Positions 1-5,104 of a stretch of 6,911 bases of DNA are shown here, piece by piece. The stretch is from Magnetococcales bacterium (GTDB lineage: Bacteria > Pseudomonadota > Magnetococcia > Magnetococcales > Magnetaquicoccaceae): the NCBI GenBank assembly GCA_015229095.1, contig JADGCE010000104.1, forward strand, positions 2,444 through 9,354, in the 5' to 3' direction. The notes below the pieces were generated by a model, which worked only from the letters and a program-made list of their open reading frames with translations, was not told where the DNA came from and made no database searches. Within the stretch, counting starts at the first letter, position 1; each line of letters starts with the position of its first letter. The position numbers and the translations under genes are program-made.

Positions 1-12
1 GGGCCATAGCCC

Positions 13-1416
13 TCAGGCAGCGGCACTCCCGGTGCCCACCCTTTCCGATTCCGGACAAAAATCCGGCAACAACTGGGTTGCCACCGTTTGATATTTGGCC
101 GTCACCTCCTGGGAGAGCTTGTAGGCGCAAAAACGGGGGCCGCACATGGAGCAAAACTCTGCCGTTTTGTGCGCCGCATGGGGCAAGGTCTCATCGTGAT
201 ATTCCCTGGCCCGTTGCGGGTCCAGAGCCAGCTCAAACTGGCGGTTCCAGTCAAAACTGTAGCGCGCCCGACTCATGGCATCATCCCTCTCCCGGGCACC
301 CGGACGCTGCCGGGCGATATCCGCCGCATGGGCGGCAATCTTGTAGGCGATGATGCCGTTGCGGACATCTTCGGCGTTGGGCAGGCCCAAATGCTCCTTG
401 GGGGTCACATAACAGAGCATGGAGGCCCCTTTCCAGGCCGCCACCGCCCCGCCGATGGCCGAGGCGATATGATCATAGCCCGCCGCAATGTCGGTGACCA
501 GCGGTCCCAGCACGTAGAAGGGTGCCTCGTGGCACAACTGCCGCTCTTTTTCCATGTTCATCTCGATCTGATCCAGAGGCACATGGCCCGGACCTTCGAT
601 CATCACCTGCACATCCCGCTCCCAGGCCCGCCGGGTCAACTCGCCCAACACCCGCAACTCGGTAAATTGCGCGGCGTCCGAGGCATCATGCAGGGAACCC
701 GGTCGCAGGCCATCCCCCAGAGAGAGGGTGACATCATGCTTGACGCAAATATCCAGCAGACGGTCAAAATGGGTGAAGAGGGGATTTTCCTGGTCGTGGT
801 ACAACATCCACTGGGCCATCAGGGCGCCGCCACGGGAGACAATCTTGGTGATGCGGGAGCCGATCAATGGCAACACCTCCCAGACCACCCCGCAATGGAC
901 GGTCATATAGTCCACCCCCTGCTGGGCCTGCTCCTCGATGACCTGCAACATGGTTTCTGCGGTCAACTTGCGCACATCGGGCACCCGTTCCACCGCTTCA
1001 TAGATGGGCACCGTCCCCAGGGGGATCGGGGCGTTGCGGATCAAGGCCTGGCGGATTTCGGGAATGCGCTGGCCGGTGGAGAGATCCATGACGGTATCCG
1101 CACCATACTGGATGGCCAGTTGCAGCTTGTTCAACTCCTCGTCCAAACCGGAGGAGAGAGGAGAGTTGCCAATGTTTGCATTGATCTTGCATCGGGAGGC
1201 AATGCCAATGGCCAATGGCTTGAGTTCGGGATGGTTGATGTTGGCGGGAATGACCATCCGCCCCCGCGCCACCTCGGCGCGGATCAATTCGGCGGGCAGT
1301 CGCTCCTCTTGGGCGCAATAGGCCATCTCCTCGGTGATCACCCCTTGCCGAGCGTAGTGCATCTGGGTAACGTTACCGGTGCGGCCCTGGAGCCAGGCAG
1401 AACGGAATCTATTCAT
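13..1416 (-). CDS. thiC: Phosphomethylpyrimidine synthase ThiC (short form, 467 aa)
   Basis: ThiC is a cytoplasmic radical-SAM enzyme. It rearranges 5-aminoimidazole ribotide into 4-amino-5-hydroxymethyl-2-methylpyrimidine phosphate, the pyrimidine half of thiamine. Conserved blocks are all present: NVTQMHYARQG near the N-terminus, PANINHPEL, NANIGNSP, GADTVMDLSTG, GTVPIYEA, SLGDGLRPGS, MIEGPGHVP (about residues 272-280) and CYVTPKEHLGLPN. The C-terminal cluster motif CSMCGPRFC has Cys422, Cys425 and Cys430 spaced CX2CX4C, as expected for the [4Fe-4S] ligands. At 467 residues it lacks the long N-terminal domain of the roughly 630-residue enterobacterial enzyme, so it is the compact form. The reading frame stays open 56 codons upstream. 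I chose the ATG at 1416 because homology starts just after it and a GAGGTG lies 10 nt upstream. The TGA at 13-15 makes the gene complete. It is divergent from ygfZ. Confidence 0.97.
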   Translation of the reverse strand: MNRFRSAWLQGRTGNVTQMHYARQGVITEEMAYCAQEERLPAELIRAEVARGRMVIPANINHPELKPLAIGIASRCKINANIGNSPLSSGLDEELNKLQLAIQYGADTVMDLSTGQRIPEIRQALIRNAPIPLGTVPIYEAVERVPDVRKLTAETMLQVIEEQAQQGVDYMTVHCGVVWEVLPLIGSRITKIVSRGGALMAQWMLYHDQENPLFTHFDRLLDICVKHDVTLSLGDGLRPGSLHDASDAAQFTELRVLGELTRRAWERDVQVMIEGPGHVPLDQIEMNMEKERQLCHEAPFYVLGPLVTDIAAGYDHIASAIGGAVAAWKGASMLCYVTPKEHLGLPNAEDVRNGIIAYKIAAHAADIARQRPGARERDDAMSRARYSFDWNRQFELALDPQRAREYHDETLPHAAHKTAEFCSMCGPRFCAYKLSQEVTAKYQTVATQLLPDFCPESERVGTGSAAA

Positions 1417-1426
1417 GGTGGCATGA

Positions 1427-1432
1427 CACCTC
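1427..1432 (-). promoter_or_regulatory. Ribosome binding site of thiC
   Basis: Read on the minus strand this is GAGGTG, 10 nt upstream of the ATG at 1416. It supports that start over the longer open frame that continues upstream. The spacing is slightly long, so it is a moderate rather than a strong site. Confidence 0.5.
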
Positions 1433-1450
1433 GTGTTGCTGTATGGGGTC

Positions 1451-1468
1451 GCGGCGGCGGGCCGCCGC
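1451..1468. other. GC-rich inverted repeat in the thiC leader
   Basis: GCGGCGGC (1451-1458) and GCCGCCGC (1461-1468) are perfect inverted repeats separated by two bases. In RNA this would give a 7-bp all-GC stem with a 4-nt loop. It lies 35-52 nt upstream of the thiC start and about 83 nt upstream of the ygfZ start. No T-tract follows on either strand, so it is not a standard intrinsic terminator. It may be a leader structure for thiC, but GC-rich sequence can form such repeats by chance. Confidence 0.45.
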
Positions 1469-1510
1469 GTGATGGGTTGTTGTCGTTGCAGGATTCCCCC
1501 GCAGGGAGCC

Positions 1511-1539
1511 ATTGTGTCCATCTGTCCAGCCCTTGACAA
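1511..1539 (-). promoter_or_regulatory. Candidate sigma70-type promoter for thiC
   Basis: On the minus strand, TTGTCA (1534-1539, five of six matches to the -35 consensus) is followed after exactly 17 bp by CACAAT (1511-1516, four of six matches to the -10 consensus). Transcription would begin near 1504, giving a thiC leader of about 88 nt that includes the GC-rich hairpin. The -35 box overlaps the ygfZ ribosome binding site on the other strand. This is consensus matching only. Confidence 0.33.
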
Positions 1540-1543
1540 GGAG
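1538..1543 (+). promoter_or_regulatory. Ribosome binding site that sets the ygfZ start
   Basis: AAGGAG lies 7 nt before the GTG at 1551. This is near-ideal sequence and spacing, and it decides in favour of that GTG. The in-frame TTG at 1512 would add 13 residues and has no comparable site. Confidence 0.75.
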
Positions 1544-1550
1544 TTTTCCC

Positions 1551-2636
1551 GTGTACTGGTTTGACAACCCCCCTTTTTTGCCACCGACCGCGCACCTGCG
1601 CGGGATGACAGGCCGTGACGCCGGGGCCGTGGCCGATTTTGGCGCCCCGGAGCAGGAGTTTCATACCCTGATGGAGGGGGCGGCCTGGGTGGATTTCAGC
1701 CATTTGGGCATGCTGGCGCTCTCCGGCCCGGAACGACTGGATTTTTTGAGCGGCCTCATCACCCATCAGGTGCGCCATCTCTCGGCGGACCGCAGCCTCT
1801 ATGCGGCCCTGCTGACCCCGCAAGGACGTTATTTGTGGGATTTTACCCTGTTGGAAGCGCCTGCATCGGAGGAGATTGTGCTCATCAACGAGGCGGGTGC
1901 CCTCCCGGAGTTGCGCCAACAACTCGCCTTCTACATACTGCGCAGCAAGGTGCAGGTGCGGGAGATCCCATCGGCATGGGGGGTGATGGCCATTGTCGGC
2001 GCCCAGGCCGGGCAGGCCGTCCGCCAACTCTTTCCCCACCTGGATCTGACCGCAACGGATCCAGGCCGCACCTGGACGCCAGAGCCGGGGGTGCGTCTGT
2101 GGCAGGATCCCCGCCATGAAAAATTTGGTTGGCGGCTCTTGCTGCCCGCTGAACAGTGGATTACCATGGGGGCGCGGCTTTCTGAACATCTTCCCCTGGC
2201 CGGGCAGACCGCCTGGGAGGCCTATCGGATCCGGCACGGGCTGCCCAGGGGCGGCAATGAGTGGGTTGCCCATGAAACTTTACCTCTGGAAGCCGGTCTA
2301 TGGGAGATGAACGGGGTGGATTTCAACAAAGGGTGTTATGTCGGGCAGGAGACCACGGCCCGCACCTATCACCGGGCCACCCTGAAAAAACGGCTGTTCC
2401 TGGTGGAGGCTCGTCCCCCCCATGGGGCCACCCGGATGGCACCGTGGGGTCAGGGCACCCCGGTCCAGCGGGCCGATGGCAAAGAGGCGGGGGTGATCAG
2501 CAGTCGCTGCCCCTTCTCCGGTCGCGGGCTGGCCCTCCTGCGTCTTGCCGATGTGGCCGAAATGTCGTCGCACCCCCTGTTTGTTCAGGGTGAACCCCTG
2601 GCCGTCCGCAAGCCAGACTGGGCGCAATGGAGTTGA
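1551..2636 (+). CDS. ygfZ: YgfZ-type tetrahydrofolate-binding protein, Fe-S cluster maintenance (361 aa)
   Basis: This is a member of the YgfZ/GcvT superfamily. The family signature KGCYVGQE is at residues 260-267, with the conserved cysteine at 262, followed by TTARTYHRATLKKRLF. That signature separates it from the glycine-cleavage T protein (GcvT), which shares the folate-binding fold but lacks the motif. The N-terminal part reads as the family does: an early acidic patch, then WVDFSHLGMLALSGPERLDFL, a segment matching the 'goes red, binds folate' region of GcvT-like folds. YgfZ proteins are cytoplasmic, bind tetrahydrofolate and help keep certain [4Fe-4S] enzymes active, MiaB being the classic case. 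The GTG start is set by the AAGGAG at 1538-1543. It is divergent from thiC, itself a [4Fe-4S] enzyme, and is followed after 73 bp by a flavin oxidoreductase gene that is probably co-transcribed. No membrane segment or signal peptide is seen. Confidence 0.9.
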   Translation: MYWFDNPPFLPPTAHLRGMTGRDAGAVADFGAPEQEFHTLMEGAAWVDFSHLGMLALSGPERLDFLSGLITHQVRHLSADRSLYAALLTPQGRYLWDFTLLEAPASEEIVLINEAGALPELRQQLAFYILRSKVQVREIPSAWGVMAIVGAQAGQAVRQLFPHLDLTATDPGRTWTPEPGVRLWQDPRHEKFGWRLLLPAEQWITMGARLSEHLPLAGQTAWEAYRIRHGLPRGGNEWVAHETLPLEAGLWEMNGVDFNKGCYVGQETTARTYHRATLKKRLFLVEARPPHGATRMAPWGQGTPVQRADGKEAGVISSRCPFSGRGLALLRLADVAEMSSHPLFVQGEPLAVRKPDWAQWS

Positions 2637-2709
2637 GGGGCTGTGCTGCTCTCTCCCCTGCAATATCCACCTGCTGCTTTCTTCCAACCCTCCATCGGAC
2701 CGACCTGCC

Positions 2710-3828
2710 ATGTCTGCATCTTCCGCCACACTGGCCCCTCTGCCCGCCTTGCACATTGGGCAATATACCATTCCTGTTCCCATCATTCAGGGAGGGATGG
2801 GGGTGCGGGTCTCTGGAAACCGCTTGGCCAGCGCGGTGGCCAACGAGGGTGGGGTGGGTATCATCGCCACCGTCGCCCTCTCCCTGGCCTCCAAATATTA
2901 TAAAAAAGGCAAGGATTATTACCAAGCCAACGTCAAAGCCCTGATTGACGAGCTGCAACTCTCCCAGGAGGCCAGTCCCGGCGGCATTATTGGCACCAAC
3001 TGCATGGTCGCCATCCGGGATTTTGAAGCCATGGTCCGCACCTCGGTGGAACATGGGGCCCACATGATCATTTCGGGGGCCGGTCTGCCTTTGCGGCTCC
3101 CGGAGTTTGCCGCCAGCCGGCCCAGCACCGCCCTGGTGCCCATCATCTCCTCCCTGCGGGCGGCCCGCCTGTTGGCGGCCCGCTGGCGCAAGCTCTACCG
3201 GCGTCTGCCCGATGCCATCCTCTTTGAAGATCCCAATACGGCGGGAGGGCATTTGGGTATCCGTCGCAACCAGTTGTTTTCCGAAGAGTATTCCAGTGAG
3301 CAGGTGGTGCCTCAACTGGCGGAATGGTCCCGTGCCGAATATGGGGATGAAATTCCCATCATCAGCGCCGGGGGCATCTGGAATCGCAGCGATATCGATC
3401 GGGCTCTCTCTCTGGGCGCCAAGGGGGTGCAGATGGCCAGCCGTTTTCTCTGCACCTACGAATGCGACGCTCATCCCCGTTTCAAACAGGCCTTTATCGA
3501 TGCCAAGGAGAGCGATGTGGTGATCGTCGACTCCCCTGCGGGTCTGCCGGGACGGGCCCTGAATACCCCGTTTACCCGCTCTCTTTTCCACGGTGGTCGG
3601 GTGGCCAGCAAATGTTTTGCCACCTGCCTGGACGCCTGCACCTGCCGCGAAGAGAAAGATGCCTTTTGCATCGCCGAGGCGTTGCACCGGGCGCAGCAGG
3701 GGGATATGGAGCGTGGCCTGATCTTTACCGGCACCAACGGCGTCCGCCACACCCACATGAGCCATGTGCGGGATATTTTCCGGGAGTTGCTCACCGGAGA
3801 GGGCAGTGAGGAGGGCGCCGCCGCATAG
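2710..3828 (+). CDS. Nitronate monooxygenase-family FMN oxidoreductase with Cys-rich C-terminal part (372 aa)
   Basis: A TIM-barrel FMN enzyme of the nitronate monooxygenase / 2-nitropropane dioxygenase / FabK-like group. Visible motifs are IIQGGMGVRVSGN (from residue 25, first FMN loop), AGGHLG (178-183, with the His of the usual catalytic position at 181), IISAGGIW (from 217) and KGVQMASRF (238-246), the phosphate-binding part of the barrel. Typical activities are oxidation of nitronates, NAD(P)H:quinone reduction or enoyl-ACP reduction; sequence alone does not choose among them. An unusual feature is five cysteines at residues 302, 306, 310, 312 and 320, after the barrel and before a conserved FTGTNG segment. 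The ATG at 2710 is preferred because homology begins shortly after it. Its ribosome binding site is poor, and the frame stays open upstream into ygfZ. The 73-bp gap to ygfZ has no terminator, so the pair may be one transcript. Confidence 0.87.
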   Translation: MSASSATLAPLPALHIGQYTIPVPIIQGGMGVRVSGNRLASAVANEGGVGIIATVALSLASKYYKKGKDYYQANVKALIDELQLSQEASPGGIIGTNCMVAIRDFEAMVRTSVEHGAHMIISGAGLPLRLPEFAASRPSTALVPIISSLRAARLLAARWRKLYRRLPDAILFEDPNTAGGHLGIRRNQLFSEEYSSEQVVPQLAEWSRAEYGDEIPIISAGGIWNRSDIDRALSLGAKGVQMASRFLCTYECDAHPRFKQAFIDAKESDVVIVDSPAGLPGRALNTPFTRSLFHGGRVASKCFATCLDACTCREEKDAFCIAEALHRAQQGDMERGLIFTGTNGVRHTHMSHVRDIFRELLTGEGSEEGAAA

Positions 3829-3910
3829 GAGGGGCGACCGCCGGGGGGCTTTGTCGGAAGCTCTCCTCCAGAAGTCTGCCCCTGCGGCAGGATGCGCGCG
3901 CGCTTTCATG

Positions 3911-3966
3911 CCAGAGGGCTCTGCCCTCTGGACTCCCGCCAGGGGAGATAATCTCCCCTGGACCCC
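3911..3966. repeat. Tandem pair of 28-nt palindromic (REP-like) units
   Basis: Unit one, 3911-3938, has a perfect 9-bp stem (CCAGAGGGC / GCCCTCTGG) with a TCT loop. Unit two, 3939-3966, has a perfect 10-bp stem (CCAGGGGAGA / TCTCCCCTGG) with a TAA loop. Both are 28 nt, both begin CCAG, and both end with CTGGAC followed by a C-rich tail. The stem interiors differ but remain fully paired, which suggests that the structure rather than the exact sequence is kept. The layout resembles REP/BIME-type elements found in gaps between genes. No T-tract follows, so a role as a rho-independent terminator is doubtful, although such hairpins can stabilise 3' ends of transcripts. Confidence 0.8.
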
Positions 3967-4010
3967 ATGATATTCCCCATGCGATTGCCCTGCAAAAACC
4001 ACAAAACGGC

Positions 4011-4040
4011 TTTACTCCCCCGTTCGCCGGGATATATACT
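4011..4040 (+). promoter_or_regulatory. Candidate sigma70-type promoter of the SBP-MCP-queF operon
   Basis: TTTACT (4011-4016, four of six -35 matches) and TATACT (4035-4040, five of six -10 matches) are 18 bp apart, in a locally AT-richer stretch of an otherwise GC-rich gap. Transcription would start near 4047, leaving a leader of roughly 44 nt before the ATG at 4091. It lies downstream of the palindromic units, so those would not be in this transcript. Confidence 0.42.
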
Positions 4041-4072
4041 GGGCCCACGAGGGTTTTGGAACATTTTTTCAA

Positions 4073-4081
4073 GAGGGGGAG
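4073..4081 (+). promoter_or_regulatory. Ribosome binding site that sets the SBP start
   Basis: The purine stretch GAGGGGGAG ends 9 nt before the ATG at 4091. The other in-frame ATG, at 4118, is preceded by a T-rich stretch with no such site. The first ATG is therefore preferred, even though the Tat motif lies just after the second. Confidence 0.65.
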
Positions 4082-4090
4082 ACCGCACCC

Positions 4091-5104
4091 ATGCCACCCG
4101 CCGTTGCGCCTGTTTTTATGAATCGCCGCCGCTTTTTGAGCCAAACGGTGGCCGCTGGTGTCGCCCTGGGGCTGGGGCCGTTGGCAGCGCCGGCGATTGC
4201 CCGGCCCACCAAAAATCTGACCATCGGCTATATTCCCATTCTGGACCACCTGCTGTTGGGGGCCGCGCACGCCCGGGAACAGCAAGCCCTGACAGGAATC
4301 ACCATCGACCCGCGCCTGTTCAAATCCTGGAGTTCATTGGCCGGCGCCCTGGAGGCCGGGGTGATCGACGGCGCCTTCCTCCTCTCCAATCTGGGCATGG
4401 AACTGTTCAGCAGACAGGTGCCTGTCCGCGCCCTGCTGGTGGGGCATCGCAACGGTTCCGGTCTGGTGGTGCGGGCCGACTCTTCCATCGCAAAACCGGA
4501 GGACTTTGCAGGAAAAACCGTCGCCATTCCCTCCAGGGTTTCCACCCATGCGGCCCTTTTGGATCACTATCTGCGCCGGGGAGGGCTCTCCCTGGCGGCA
4601 CTCCAGATTCGGGAAATTGCCCCGCCCCTCATGGTGGAGGCCATGATGCGGGGCAGCATCGACGCTTTTATCGTCGCCGAGCCCTTCTGCGCCAAGGCAG
4701 AAGAGGAAAAGGTGGGTAAAATGCTGGTTTTCTCCAAAGATATTCTTCCCCGTCACATCTGCTGTATCCTGGTCATGCGCGCCGATGTGCTGGCAGCCCA
4801 CCCGGAAGGGATGCAGAGCTGGGTCGACGCGCTGCTGCGCACCGGTCTCTGGCTGGATCAACAAAAAGGGGGTGCCAAGGTCGGGGAGGTTGCCCAACTG
4901 GCCAGCCGCTATATGCCCCACCCGGAGTCGATCCTCCTCGCTGCCCTCCAGCATCCCAGCGATCGCATCATCTATAAAGATCTGCGGCCCCTCCCCGACG
5001 ATTTTCAGGCTCTCCTGGATATCTCGCAAAAAGCAGGTTTGCTGCCAAAGGTCGATCTGGCCAGCTTTATCGACGACCGCTTTATCAAGGCAGGGAAGGG
5101 ATGA
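4091..5104 (+). CDS. Tat-exported NrtA/SsuA/TauA-like substrate-binding protein (337 aa)
   Basis: A periplasmic solute-binding protein of the nitrate/sulfonate/bicarbonate and NMT1/THI5-like family (type 2 binding fold). The N-terminus has a twin-arginine motif, NRRRFLSQ at residues 11-18, then a hydrophobic stretch and an APAIA site with likely cleavage after Ala37. There is no lipobox cysteine, so the mature protein of about 300 residues should be soluble in the periplasm. Family features after cleavage are LTIGYIPILDH (43-53), the GALEAGVIDGAFLLSN block, and GSIDAFIVAEPF (188-199). The ligand cannot be predicted; nitrate, sulfonates, bicarbonate and pyrimidine thiamine precursors are all bound by relatives. 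No ABC permease or ATPase gene is adjacent. Its TGA overlaps the ATG of the chemoreceptor gene by ATGA, pointing to a sensing rather than a transport role. Confidence 0.85.
   Translation: MPPAVAPVFMNRRRFLSQTVAAGVALGLGPLAAPAIARPTKNLTIGYIPILDHLLLGAAHAREQQALTGITIDPRLFKSWSSLAGALEAGVIDGAFLLSNLGMELFSRQVPVRALLVGHRNGSGLVVRADSSIAKPEDFAGKTVAIPSRVSTHAALLDHYLRRGGLSLAALQIREIAPPLMVEAMMRGSIDAFIVAEPFCAKAEEEKVGKMLVFSKDILPRHICCILVMRADVLAAHPEGMQSWVDALLRTGLWLDQQKGGAKVGEVAQLASRYMPHPESILLAALQHPSDRIIYKDLRPLPDDFQALLDISQKAGLLPKVDLASFIDDRFIKAGKG

Larger units (their letters stand above)
3829..4090. other. Intergenic region between the oxidoreductase and substrate-binding protein genes
   Basis: The gap is 262 bp. The left half is plain GC-rich sequence with a 10-bp alternating GC run at 3894-3903 and a minor CCTG/CAGG hairpin near 3881-3892. 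The middle holds the double palindrome at 3911-3966. The right half contains the candidate promoter at 4011-4040, a T6 run at 4064-4069 and the ribosome binding site. No convincing intrinsic terminator for the upstream gene was found, and no small coding sequence is supported. Confidence 0.6.

Noticed and set aside
88..1536. 482-codon open frame on the plus strand opposite thiC
   Set aside because: It is antisense to a clear thiC. Its translation is low-complexity and rich in Gly, His and Gln, with no family motif. Long antisense frames are common in GC-rich coding DNA.
1533..1562. TTGACA at 1533-1538 as a -35 box for ygfZ
   Set aside because: Its -10 element would fall inside the ygfZ coding sequence, downstream of the ribosome binding site. 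No matching -10 hexamer is seen.
1417..1584. Extended N-terminus of ThiC (56 extra residues)
   Set aside because: The extra residues do not resemble ThiC, they overlap the ygfZ start and candidate promoter, and a ribosome site lies before the ATG at 1416.
1551..2636. Reading the folate protein as GcvT (glycine cleavage T protein)
   Set aside because: The KGCYVGQE signature is diagnostic of YgfZ, and no gcvH or gcvP lies nearby.
3911..3966. Double hairpin as a rho-independent terminator of the oxidoreductase gene
   Set aside because: Neither stem is followed by a T-tract on either strand, and the hairpins begin 82 nt after the stop codon.
2497..4002. 501-codon open frame on the minus strand opposite the oxidoreductase gene
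   Set aside because: It is a shadow of the well-supported plus-strand gene and runs across the ygfZ end and the palindromic gap. The product has no recognisable domain.
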